A program made the position numbers and the translations under genes. The notes under the pieces were generated by a model. It searched no databases, was not told where the DNA came from, and was given only the letters and a program-made list of their open reading frames with translations. A stretch of DNA of 43,926 bases from Bacteroidetes bacterium RIFCSPLOWO2_12_FULL_35_15 (GTDB taxonomy: Bacteria; Bacteroidota; Bacteroidia; 2-12-FULL-35-15), in the NCBI GenBank assembly GCA_001769385.1, contig MEPB01000087.1, positions 1 to 43,926 on the forward strand, read 5' to 3'. This document shows, one piece after another, positions 23,731-31,994 of this stretch (position 1 is the stretch's first letter; each line of letters begins with the position of its first letter).

Positions 23731-25515
23731 CTATACCGATTGAAAAACCGGACCTTCCCTTTTGATCATATTTTTTTCGGTTAAGGAAGTAAGTATTTTC
23801 TGCAATTGATTTTTTGAAATACCTGTTGCTTCACTCACGCTCACAATTGTTGCCTGATTTTGCTTTTTCACTTCATCCAATACTTTTTGCTCATCGCCTT
23901 TTAATTCAACAACCACCTTCTTAATTTCCTCCGGACGTATTTCCCTCACATTACTATTTTTCTTTTCGATGCTTTGGAACTCCGCCTCCACAACACCGGT
24001 TCCTCCTTCCGGCTTCATTTGCGGAAAGAACAACACATCCTGAATAGATACATTATTGGTCATGATCATCGCCAAACGGTCAATTCCAATACCGATTCCG
24101 GCAGTTGGCGGCATCCCATATTCCAGTGCACGTAAAAAATCCTGGTCAATAAACATGGCTTCATCATCACCTCGTTCCATCAACTTTGCCTGTTCTTCAA
24201 ACCGTTCGCGTTGGTCAATAGGATCATTTAATTCAGAGTACGCATTTGCTAATTCTTTTCCATTTACCATCAACTCAAAACGCTCCACCAACCCGGGTTT
24301 ACTCCGGTGTTTTTTAGTAAGCGGACTCATTTCTACCGGGTAATCTGTAATAAATGTTGGTTGAATATAATTTCCTTCACACTTCGCTCCGAAAATCTCA
24401 TCAATCAATTTTCCTTTGCCCATGCTCGGTGCAATTTCTATATTTAATTGATTACAAGCTTCGCGTAATTGATCCTCCTCCATATTGCTGATGTCCATTC
24501 CGGTAAATTCTTTAATGGAATCAAACATGGTGATCCGTTTGAAAGGTCTTTTGAAATCAACCATTTTATCTCCAACAGGAACTATTGTTGTTCCATTCAG
24601 ATCCATTGCTATTTTTTCGATCAGCTCTTCCGTAATGTCCATCATCCAGTTATAATCTTTGTATGCCACATACAATTCCATAACTGTAAATTCAGGATTA
24701 TGTGTCCTGTCCATTCCTTCATTTCGGAAGTTTCTGGAAAATTCATAAACCCCATCAAAACCTCCAACTATCAATCGTTTTAGGTACAACTCATTTGCAA
24801 TTCGCATATACATTGGCATATCCAATGTGTTATGATGCGTTGCAAACGGACGAGCAGTTGCTCCGCCAGGTATCGCTTGTAACACAGGAGTATCTACTTC
24901 TAAATAACCTTTTGCATTATAAAAATCGCGAATGGTATTCACCATTTTTGTGCGTTTGATAAACGTTTCTTTTACAGAAGGATTCACGATCAGATCAACA
25001 TAACGTTGACGGTAACGAAACTCCGGATCAGTCACTTCGTCAAACACGTTCCCTTCGTCATCACGTTTTACCGAAGGTAATGGACGCAATGATTTGCTCA
25101 ACATTTTAAAAGAGGTGGCATGGATGGATATTTCACCCACTTTGGTTACAAAAACAAATCCAGTAATCCCAATAATATCACCCAGATCGGTATGTTTTTT
25201 AAATAACAAATCAAATGTACTTTTATCTTCCCCCGGGCAAATATCATCTCTGCGGATGTAAACCTGAATACGACCGGTAGCATCTTGTAAACTCACAAAA
25301 CAAGCTTTTCCCATATCACGATTACTCATCACACGCCCGGCAATACAAATATTTTTATATTCTTCTGCCTTTTCAGGAGTGAAATTTTCCAGAATACCTT
25401 TTGCTGTTGCATTTATTTCAACCACCTCAGCAGGATAAGCATCAATCCCCATTTTGGTGATCTCTTCTAATTTTGCTCTTCGTAATAATTCCTGTTCACT
25501 TAACTCATTACTCAT
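23731..25515 (-). CDS. lysS: lysyl-tRNA synthetase (class II) with winged-helix-like tail
   Basis: The 594-residue enzyme charges tRNA-Lys. The OB-fold anticodon domain covers about residues 50-150 (GRVMSNRDMGKACFVSLQD), and the class II core is complete with motif 2 FSRNFRNEGMDRTHNPEFT and motif 3 GIGIGIDRLAMI. It is about 90 residues longer than the E. coli enzyme. Extra residues 533-594 read as a small helix-turn-helix or winged helix (VSVSEATGISKNQLQKILTS). A TATATTTG promoter core lies 27 bases upstream. The tail may contact tRNA or DNA, or be only a stabilising module. Confidence 0.95.
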   Translation of the reverse strand: MSNELSEQELLRRAKLEEITKMGIDAYPAEVVEINATAKGILENFTPEKAEEYKNICIAGRVMSNRDMGKACFVSLQDATGRIQVYIRRDDICPGEDKSTFDLLFKKHTDLGDIIGITGFVFVTKVGEISIHATSFKMLSKSLRPLPSVKRDDEGNVFDEVTDPEFRYRQRYVDLIVNPSVKETFIKRTKMVNTIRDFYNAKGYLEVDTPVLQAIPGGATARPFATHHNTLDMPMYMRIANELYLKRLIVGGFDGVYEFSRNFRNEGMDRTHNPEFTVMELYVAYKDYNWMMDITEELIEKIAMDLNGTTIVPVGDKMVDFKRPFKRITMFDSIKEFTGMDISNMEEDQLREACNQLNIEIAPSMGKGKLIDEIFGAKCEGNYIQPTFITDYPVEMSPLTKKHRSKPGLVERFELMVNGKELANAYSELNDPIDQRERFEEQAKLMERGDDEAMFIDQDFLRALEYGMPPTAGIGIGIDRLAMIMTNNVSIQDVLFFPQMKPEGGTGVVEAEFQSIEKKNSNVREIRPEEIKKVVVELKGDEQKVLDEVKKQNQATIVSVSEATGISKNQLQKILTSLTEKNMIKREGPVFQSV

Positions 25516-25541
25516 TTTATGTATCTATTAGTTTTAGATTG

Positions 25542-25549
25542 CAAATATA
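25542..25549 (-). promoter_or_regulatory. -7 promoter element for lysS
   Basis: The reverse strand reads TATATTTG, an exact TAnnTTTG match, 27 bases before the lysS ATG. Confidence 0.55.
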
Positions 25550-25648
25550 CATGCATTGATTTAAAAATTATGACTTCTCTCATTAAAATTAAGGTGGATT
25601 TCAAGCAAAAATTGTATTTTTACCCTTCCAAAAAAGAAAACTAAAGAC

Positions 25649-26632
25649 ATGAAATCATTAGTAGCCAACTTTTCAAAACAATTAACCGAAGCCATTAACA
25701 TTGGTAACAATGCAAAATTAACAGCATCTAAAAACAAAATTTCCAATGTATTAATTTGTGGACTTGGGGGCTCAGGCATTGGAGGAAACATTGTTTCCGA
25801 GCTTGTTATAGGTGATGCAAATGTACCCATCAATGTTACCAAGGGATATTTTATTCCGGCTTATGTGAATGAAAACACCTTAGTAATTATTTCTTCCTAC
25901 TCCGGAAACACAGAAGAAACACTTAATTGCATGGAATTAGCAATTTCGAAAAACGCAAAAATTGTTGGTATCACTTCAGGAGGAAAAGTATTAGAACTAT
26001 GTAAGTCAAATAGTCTTGATTGTATTCTTGTTCCCGGTGGAATGCCTCCACGTGCTTGTCTTGGTTATTCTCTAACCCAATTGTTTTTTGTATTAAATTT
26101 CTTTACCATCATCGGAAATAAATTTAAAAACGAACTGGACGCATCAGTAAAATTACTGGATGCGGAAGAAAATAATATTCTTTCAGAAGCTAAAATTATT
26201 GCTCAAAAATTAGTTGGGAAAACTCCGATCCTTTATGCAACCACGAATAATGAAGGAATGTTAATTCGTTTCCGTCAGCAATTAAATGAGAACTCGAAGA
26301 TGCTTTGCTGGCACCAGATTATTCCGGAAATGAATCACAATGAATTGGTTGGCTGGAGAGACAAAAATGAAAATTTATCAGTTCTTATTTTCCGTGATAA
26401 AGACGAATACGAACGAAATAATTTCAGAATAAATATTAATAAAGAAACCATTTCAAAATATACTTCGAACATTACTGAAGTATATTCTAAAGGCTCTTCA
26501 GCAATTGAAAAAACGATCTATCTGATACATTTGGGTGATTGGATCTCTATCTTTTTAGCAGAAATGCGAGGTTTCGATGCCAGTGAAATTGCTGTGATAA
26601 ACAATTTAAAATCTGCGCTTTCTAAAATTTAA
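25649..26632 (+). CDS. bifunctional phosphoglucose/phosphomannose isomerase
   Basis: This 327-residue protein has two SIS domains. The N-terminal one shows VLICGLGGSGIGGNIVSEL (about 33-51), then LVIISSYSGNTEETLNCMEL with the phosphate-binding SYSGNTEE, and VPGGMPPRACLGY. The C-terminal half contains ENSKMLCWHQIIPEMNHNEL, with the conserved EMNHNE of Pgi/Pmi enzymes. It should interconvert glucose-6-P, fructose-6-P and mannose-6-P in the cytoplasm. This short family is found in archaea and several bacterial groups, including Bacteroidota. A normal Pgi may exist elsewhere. A palindromic repeat follows the stop and may serve as terminator. Confidence 0.92.
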   Translation: MKSLVANFSKQLTEAINIGNNAKLTASKNKISNVLICGLGGSGIGGNIVSELVIGDANVPINVTKGYFIPAYVNENTLVIISSYSGNTEETLNCMELAISKNAKIVGITSGGKVLELCKSNSLDCILVPGGMPPRACLGYSLTQLFFVLNFFTIIGNKFKNELDASVKLLDAEENNILSEAKIIAQKLVGKTPILYATTNNEGMLIRFRQQLNENSKMLCWHQIIPEMNHNELVGWRDKNENLSVLIFRDKDEYERNNFRININKETISKYTSNITEVYSKGSSAIEKTIYLIHLGDWISIFLAEMRGFDASEIAVINNLKSALSKI

Positions 26633-26640
26633 AACAGAAG

Positions 26641-26680
26641 CCTCTTCCCTTAATCCCCTCTCCGCAAGAGAGGGGGGAGA
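26641..26680 (+). repeat. GACCTC-family palindromic repeat, copy 6 (partial)
   Basis: GCCTCTTCCC is followed by a stem of CCCCTCTC (26655-26662) with GAGAGGGG (26668-26675). An A-run follows, so it may terminate the isomerase transcript. A further weak copy with GCCTCTTCTC begins at 26719. Confidence 0.7.
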
Positions 26681-26762
26681 TACATAAAAAAAAGATTTAA
26701 TTGGGTTTTTAACATAATGCCTCTTCTCATTGGAGAAATATTAAGAGAAGTGCTCTCAACAC

Positions 26763-27464
26763 ATGAAAAAAATTAAATGCATTAATTTAGGCTTAATAGA
26801 TTACAAGCAAGCATGGGATTATCAGGAAAAATTATTTACCGAAATTGTTTCTTTAAAAATCAACAATCGAGATCTTTCGCAGGAAAATAAAGTTCAAACT
26901 CCAAACTATTTTCTCTTCTGTGAACATCCTCATGTCTATACTCTTGGGAAAAGCGGTGACACAAAAAATCTACTCATTAATGAAAAACAACTGGAAGAAA
27001 AAAAAGCTACATTCTATAAAATAAATCGTGGTGGAGATATTACCTATCATGGACCCGGGCAAATTGTTGGGTATCCTATTTTAGATCTCGATAATTTTTT
27101 CACGGACATACATAAATACCTGCGTTTTCTGGAAGAAATGGTCATCCTCACATTAGCTGAATATGGAATTGAAGCAAGCAGAAGCAAGGGAGAAACAGGA
27201 GTTTGGTTAGATGTTGGAATGCCACAAAAGGCTCGAAAGATATGTGCCTTGGGTGTTCGTGCAAGCCGCTGGGTTACCATGCATGGTTTCGCATTTAACA
27301 TTAATACTGATCTGAATTATTTTGGGAACATTATTCCTTGCGGTATCACAGATAAAGCGGTAACATCATTAGAAAAAGAACTTGGAAGAAAAGTGAATGA
27401 GGAAGAAGTAAAACAAAAACTTAAAAAACACTTCGCAAATTTGTTTGAATGTGAATTAATTTAA
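26763..27464 (+). CDS. lipB: lipoyl (octanoyl) transferase
   Basis: The 233-residue protein transfers octanoyl groups from acyl carrier protein to lipoyl domains of 2-oxoacid dehydrogenases, the first step of endogenous lipoate synthesis. FCEHPHVYTLGKSGD, INRGGDITYHGPGQIVGYPI and MHGFAFNINTDL are family blocks. The catalytic pair is K159 (ARKICALGV) and C193 (IIPCGI). An N-terminal extension of about 25 residues is common in this phylum. It starts 130 bases after the isomerase, beyond the repeat, and lies 53 bases before the ABC operon. Cytoplasmic, complete. Confidence 0.95.
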   Translation: MKKIKCINLGLIDYKQAWDYQEKLFTEIVSLKINNRDLSQENKVQTPNYFLFCEHPHVYTLGKSGDTKNLLINEKQLEEKKATFYKINRGGDITYHGPGQIVGYPILDLDNFFTDIHKYLRFLEEMVILTLAEYGIEASRSKGETGVWLDVGMPQKARKICALGVRASRWVTMHGFAFNINTDLNYFGNIIPCGITDKAVTSLEKELGRKVNEEEVKQKLKKHFANLFECELI

Positions 27465-27517
27465 CGCAACTATAAATACTACCTTTACAAGAGTCTATTT
27501 CCTATCCGAATAAAATT

Positions 27518-28438
27518 ATGTCTGACACACCGGAAAAAATAATTGAAATAAAACATCTTGTAAAACATTTTGGTAAATTCAAAGCAGTTGAAGATGTGAA
27601 CTTCGATGTTTTTCGTGGTGATATTTTTGGATTTTTAGGTCCGAATGGCGCTGGTAAAAGTACAACCATACGCGCCATGCTTTCATTGATACGACCTACA
27701 AGCGGTGAACTGAAATTATTTGGAAAAGATTTGTTAAAAAACCGAAGTTATATTTTGCAACGTATCGGTTGTATTGTTGAAAAGCCTGATTTCTATAAAT
27801 ACCTTTCTGCCGAAAAAAATATTGAAATCTTCGCACGTTTATCTGGCGTTGATGTTTCGAAAAGTAAAGTGCATAAAATTATTGAATTTGTTGGTTTAAA
27901 AGGAAGAGAACGAGATAAAGTAAATGGCTTTTCGCATGGCATGAAACAACGTTTGGGTATTGCACAAACCTTGGTGCATGATCCCGAATTAATTATTTTG
28001 GATGAGCCCACTACCGGATTAGACCCGCAAGGTATTATTGATATCCGTAATTTAATTTTACAATTAAAAAACGAGCACAATAAAACTGTTTTACTCTCCT
28101 CCCATATCCTTTCTGAAATTGAATTGATTGCAACGCGCCTGGTGATTATCAATAAAGGAAAAACAATCGTACAAGGTTCAGTAAGTGATCTGTTAAACGC
28201 CCAGGAACTTGTTGTTTCTTTTACGATTGATAATATAGAGAAGGCAAAACAAATTGTTCAGTCCTCATCGTTGAATATTACTTTAGAAAGTGAAACATCA
28301 ACTAATTTATTGTTGCATATTTCACAGGAAAAAATCCCTTTGTTGAACAAACTTTTTTGTGATAATGGAATTAATGTTTTTTCAATTGAAGCCAAGCGCA
28401 AGCTGGAAGATTACTTTTTAAAGCTTATAAGTGCATGA
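27518..28438 (+). CDS. ABC transporter ATP-binding protein
   Basis: This 306-residue ATPase contains Walker A GPNGAGKST (41-49), signature SHGMKQRLG (139-147), Walker B LIILDEPT (158-165) and the switch His in LLSSHILSE. The ending after residue 220 is the extension typical of ATPases paired with ABC-2 permeases. It energises the permease encoded directly downstream; their genes overlap in ATGATG. A weak TACCTTTA element at 27480-27487 may be the operon promoter. The substrate is unknown: such pairs export drugs, lipids, peptides or function in gliding and envelope assembly. Confidence 0.9.
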   Translation: MSDTPEKIIEIKHLVKHFGKFKAVEDVNFDVFRGDIFGFLGPNGAGKSTTIRAMLSLIRPTSGELKLFGKDLLKNRSYILQRIGCIVEKPDFYKYLSAEKNIEIFARLSGVDVSKSKVHKIIEFVGLKGRERDKVNGFSHGMKQRLGIAQTLVHDPELIILDEPTTGLDPQGIIDIRNLILQLKNEHNKTVLLSSHILSEIELIATRLVIINKGKTIVQGSVSDLLNAQELVVSFTIDNIEKAKQIVQSSSLNITLESETSTNLLLHISQEKIPLLNKLFCDNGINVFSIEAKRKLEDYFLKLISA

Positions 28439-29280
28439 TGTTTTGGAAAAGTACATACAATGAATTTATAAAAATTGCTGCTAAACCTCGTAGTTATATT
28501 GGTATTGGTGTTATTTCGGTTATTGTTGGTATTATTTTGTACGCAATGTATAAAGAAGGTCATGGATTTATAGGGGCCATTACCTGGCGAATGGAGCAGT
28601 CCTTAACTCTGGAAGGAAATATTTTAAATGGAAATTTAGTAGCCTATATTATTTTACAAACACTTATTATTCATGTACCCTTATTGATTGTACTAGTAAC
28701 GGGTGATTTGGTTTCAGGTGAAGGTGCAATGGGAACTATTCGTTTACTGCTTACAAAACCTGTTTCACGGACCAACATTTTACTTTCGAAATACCTTGCA
28801 GGGTGTGGATATACTTTTGTTATGTTAGTATGGCTTGTTTTTCTTTCGTTGGTTATTGGTAAATTATTATTTGGAACCGGCGATTTAATAGTATTAAATG
28901 ATGATGTAATAGTTGTGTTGCAACAGCAAGAACTTGGTTGGCGATTTGCTTGTGCATTTAGTACGGCCTTCCTTTCATTAATAATGGTTGCAACGTTATC
29001 GTTAACATTTTCTTGTTTTGCCGACAACTCAATAGGACCAATTGTTACCACAATGGCAGTTATTATTTTATTTACCATTCTGGGTGCATTAAATGTTCCG
29101 GCATTGCAAAAAATACAACCGTATTTATTTACCAATCACATGTCGGCCTGGCGTTACTTTTTTGAAGATCCCTTGCCAATAGGTAAAATATTCAATTCTA
29201 TTGGTATTTTGTTGATTCACATTGTTGGTTTATTAGCAATAGCTGTTTATAAATTCAAGAGAAAAGATATTTTATCATGA
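28435..29280 (+). CDS. ABC-2 type transporter permease
   Basis: The 281-residue protein has six predicted membrane helices and the cytoplasmic-loop pattern SGEGAMGTIRLLLTKPVSRTN, common to ABC-2 family permeases. It begins within the stop of the ATPase gene (ATG 28435 overlaps TGA 28436-28438; a second ATG at 28438 is equally possible) and its stop overlaps the next gene's start, so the three are translationally coupled. It should form the membrane channel as a dimer. The large hydrophilic stretch after helix 2 seen in peptide exporters is absent. Confidence 0.85.
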   Translation: MMFWKSTYNEFIKIAAKPRSYIGIGVISVIVGIILYAMYKEGHGFIGAITWRMEQSLTLEGNILNGNLVAYIILQTLIIHVPLLIVLVTGDLVSGEGAMGTIRLLLTKPVSRTNILLSKYLAGCGYTFVMLVWLVFLSLVIGKLLFGTGDLIVLNDDVIVVLQQQELGWRFACAFSTAFLSLIMVATLSLTFSCFADNSIGPIVTTMAVIILFTILGALNVPALQKIQPYLFTNHMSAWRYFFEDPLPIGKIFNSIGILLIHIVGLLAIAVYKFKRKDILS

Positions 29281-29969
29281 TGCGATTTAAAATTTGTTTA
29301 TTGGTATTTTTTGTTTGGGTATTCTCTATATCAATAGAGGCACAAAGCAATGCTAATGTGATTTTGCATACGGTATATGCCAAATTACAAAAAGCAAAAG
29401 ATTATTCGGTTGACGCAAATATAAAAGTAGATATGCCCTTTATCCGTATACTGCCAATCAATGCTAAAATCTATTTTAAACAAAAAGATAAATTTAAAGT
29501 AGAGTCTAAAAGTATTGCTATTGTTCCACGTCAGGGTTTTGATCAGGCATCAAAAATGTTGGCTGATACCAATTCCTTTACTGCTGTGATTCAAGGTAAC
29601 GAAATGATAGGCCCTATAAAAACAACTGTTGTAACTATTATTCCATTATCGGATACAAGCGATTTGGTACTAGGCAGACTTTGGATTGATTTAACACAAA
29701 ACATTATTCTTAAATCGCAACTCACAACAAAATCGAGTGGATCTATTTTAACTGAATATACTTATGGAAGTCAGGCTAGTTATGGACTACCGGATAAGAT
29801 GATTTTTTCAATTGATGTGAAAAAATTTAAAATCCCTAAAGGAGTTGTTTCAGAAGCAGGTAATAACTCTGATGCTAAAAAGAAAGACGAAAAAAAAGGA
29901 CAGATTATTATTGTACTTACAAACTATCAGGTAAATAAGGGTATTTTGGATAGCGTCTTTAATAAGTAA
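29277..29969 (+). CDS. secreted LolA-like protein coupled to the ABC transporter
   Basis: The 230-residue protein has a signal peptide (residues 1-22, ending SIEAQ) and then an all-beta pattern with antiparallel strands (AKIYFKQKDKFKVESK, GRLWIDLTQNIILKSQL, ILTEYTYGSQASYGLPDKMI) resembling the half-barrel of LolA and other outer-membrane lipoprotein-sorting-like proteins. LolA-type residues cannot be checked by eye, so the fold assignment is tentative. Its start overlaps the permease stop in ATGA, which links it to the transporter as a possible periplasmic carrier for a hydrophobic cargo. A Lys-rich patch (SDAKKKDEKKG) near residue 200 is notable. Confidence 0.6.
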   Translation: MMRFKICLLVFFVWVFSISIEAQSNANVILHTVYAKLQKAKDYSVDANIKVDMPFIRILPINAKIYFKQKDKFKVESKSIAIVPRQGFDQASKMLADTNSFTAVIQGNEMIGPIKTTVVTIIPLSDTSDLVLGRLWIDLTQNIILKSQLTTKSSGSILTEYTYGSQASYGLPDKMIFSIDVKKFKIPKGVVSEAGNNSDAKKKDEKKGQIIIVLTNYQVNKGILDSVFNK

Positions 29970-29979
29970 ACGAATTCAG

Positions 29980-30567
29980 ATGAACTACTACATCATTTAC
30001 AAACCCTATAAAATGATCTCTCAATTTACTTCTTCTCATAAAAAGAAGAAGTGCCTAGGAGAATTAGGATTTACATTTCCAAAAGATGTTTATCCTGTTG
30101 GTCGTTTAGATGAAAATAGTGAAGGACTTTTAATTTTAACCAACGACAAAAGTTTAAATTTTAAATTGCTTAATCCGGAATTTGAACATAAGAGAATATA
30201 CCTCGTTCAACTGCAAGGAATAATTACACCCGCAGCCATCAAACAGTTGGAAGCCGGTGTTGAAATCGCACTTGATGCCGGCCCCTATTTAACAAAATCC
30301 TGTACTGCCAAAACTGTTGCAAAGCCTGAAAAATTACCTCCTCGGGGTCATCCAATCAGCGAACAACTTCCGACCTCCTGGATAGAATTAACGCTTACCG
30401 AGGGCAAATTTCATCAGGTTCGTAAGATGACAGCCGGGGTTGGATTTCCATGCTTGCGCTTAATACGTATCGCAATTGAAGATATTCGTATCGAAAACAT
30501 GTTACCAAGTGACGTTCGGGAACTAAAGCGCGATGCTGTTTATAAAAAACTTCACATTCCTGTCTGA
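29980..30567 (+). CDS. rRNA pseudouridine synthase, RluE-like
   Basis: This 195-residue enzyme of the RsuA/RluB/E/F branch isomerises a uridine in rRNA. The catalytic aspartate is in VGRLDENSEGLLILTN (about residue 42). EGKFHQVRKMTAGVGFPCLR is the second family motif. It lacks an S4 domain and the segment PPRGHPISEQLPTSWIELTL resembles RluE, which acts on 23S rRNA helix 89 in E. coli. The exact target here is inferred. It begins ten bases after the LolA-like gene and might be the last gene of that operon. Confidence 0.88.
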   Translation: MNYYIIYKPYKMISQFTSSHKKKKCLGELGFTFPKDVYPVGRLDENSEGLLILTNDKSLNFKLLNPEFEHKRIYLVQLQGIITPAAIKQLEAGVEIALDAGPYLTKSCTAKTVAKPEKLPPRGHPISEQLPTSWIELTLTEGKFHQVRKMTAGVGFPCLRLIRIAIEDIRIENMLPSDVRELKRDAVYKKLHIPV

Positions 30568-30642
30568 CAAACGGAATATACACTTGCCCTTCCGTTATTT
30601 TTTGTTAATTTCGTTACCGATAAATCAATCTTTATAAGTGTT

Positions 30643-31986
30643 TTGAACTCCTTTTTTATCGACAAACGCGTTTTTCTTTTGTTCCGGATTTTTCTGGCAG
30701 GCATTTTCTTTTGTTCATTTTCAACTACTTCAAAAGCACAAGCACCAAGCATGCTTGAACTTGCCGGCCGAACCATAAAAGATGGTAAACCCTTATCCGG
30801 TGCATTAGTTACTGTTTATAAAAATGGAACTATTCAACAGGAACAAATCAAAACCGGGAAAAATGGGAAGTTCCGATTTTACTTAATATTCGGATCTGAT
30901 TATAAAGTTACCTTTTCTTATCCGGGTTGTGTAGATATGCACCTGGTAGTTTACACCGGAAAATTTTCGAAAGATAAATTGAATTTATTTCCATTGTATG
31001 AAACGGATGTTCCATTTTTCGAAACTACAACCAATGCTGTTCGGATTGAAAAGTTTAAGCAACCTTTTACAAAAATTATTTTTGATGGAAATAAAGCGTT
31101 CAAAGATGATGAAACCTATTTAGCTGATTTTACAAAAGATATAATCATTGACCCTGCAGAACAAGCGAAAATTCAGGCAGCAAAAGAAGCGAAAGAAAAA
31201 GCGGAGAAAGAAAAATTAGAACTTGCCGAAAAAGCAAAAAAAGAGGCGGAGGAAAAAGCAAGAAAAGAGGCTGCTGATAAATTGCTTGCTGAACAACAAG
31301 CAAGAGAAGATGCCCTTGCAAAAGCAAACGAATTAGCTCGTTTAAAAGAAGAGAGTGAAAAACAAAAATTGCTTGAATATGAAACCATGGAATCTGAAGC
31401 CATTCGTTTGCAACGAGAAAAGGAAGCCAAAGGCATTTTAACCAAAAAGAATAAAGATATCAAAACAGGTTTTGAAAACGATTTATTAAAAGCAGTTGCA
31501 GAAAACGAACGTCTTGCAAAAGAAAAAACATATAACAAACAAAAGTATGAAGCAAGAGGCAAAACTGTGATCGAACAAATGAGAAAAGAAACTCAGGTAA
31601 AAGCACAAGCAAATAAACTTAGAGAAGAATTAAAACTTAAACAAAAGAAAACACTGGAAAACCGGCAATATAAAACCACAGAAGTACGTAAACTTATTGA
31701 GGCTGCTGCTTTTGCTGAACGAGCGGTGAGAATTAACAATCAAAAAACGTTGCCTGACGTAAAAGGATACAAACCTATTGAAACACCAAATGTTACAGTA
31801 ACTGTAAATAAAGAAATACTAAAAACTATAAGAACTACAGTCGTTACAAAAGGAAAGAAAATGGATGCCTATCGTAAAGAAATTTATTTCTGGGGAAGCA
31901 CTTATTACTATAAAAACAATATTGAAATTGATGAAGCTTCCTATAACAAGGATATTTCATTTTACGCTGGTTATCAAAACAAATAA
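30643..31986 (+). CDS. secreted protein: carboxypeptidase-regulatory-like domain plus long charged coiled coil
   Basis: The 447-residue protein has an unusual TTG start at 30643; the first ATG would remove the signal peptide. Residues 1-33 form the signal peptide (ending SKAQA). Residues about 38-105 are a carboxypeptidase-regulatory-like beta domain (AGRTIKDGKPLSGALVTVYK, GKFRFYLIFGSDYKVTFSYP). Residues about 170-365 are a Lys/Glu/Ala-rich coiled coil (KEKAEKEKLELAEKAKKEAE). It ends eight bases before the large sensor gene and is probably expressed with it. It may form a periplasmic or surface filament or stalk that feeds a signal to the sensor; this is inference. Confidence 0.75.
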   Translation: MNSFFIDKRVFLLFRIFLAGIFFCSFSTTSKAQAPSMLELAGRTIKDGKPLSGALVTVYKNGTIQQEQIKTGKNGKFRFYLIFGSDYKVTFSYPGCVDMHLVVYTGKFSKDKLNLFPLYETDVPFFETTTNAVRIEKFKQPFTKIIFDGNKAFKDDETYLADFTKDIIIDPAEQAKIQAAKEAKEKAEKEKLELAEKAKKEAEEKARKEAADKLLAEQQAREDALAKANELARLKEESEKQKLLEYETMESEAIRLQREKEAKGILTKKNKDIKTGFENDLLKAVAENERLAKEKTYNKQKYEARGKTVIEQMRKETQVKAQANKLREELKLKQKKTLENRQYKTTEVRKLIEAAAFAERAVRINNQKTLPDVKGYKPIETPNVTVTVNKEILKTIRTTVVTKGKKMDAYRKEIYFWGSTYYYKNNIEIDEASYNKDISFYAGYQNK

Positions 31987-31994
31987 TTTTTCCG

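Noticed and set aside
31145-31562. Two reverse-strand frames rich in Leu/Phe/Ser opposite the coiled-coil gene
   Set aside because: They are the antisense of Lys/Glu/Ala codons of a long coiled coil, which always gives open Phe/Leu/Ser-rich frames.
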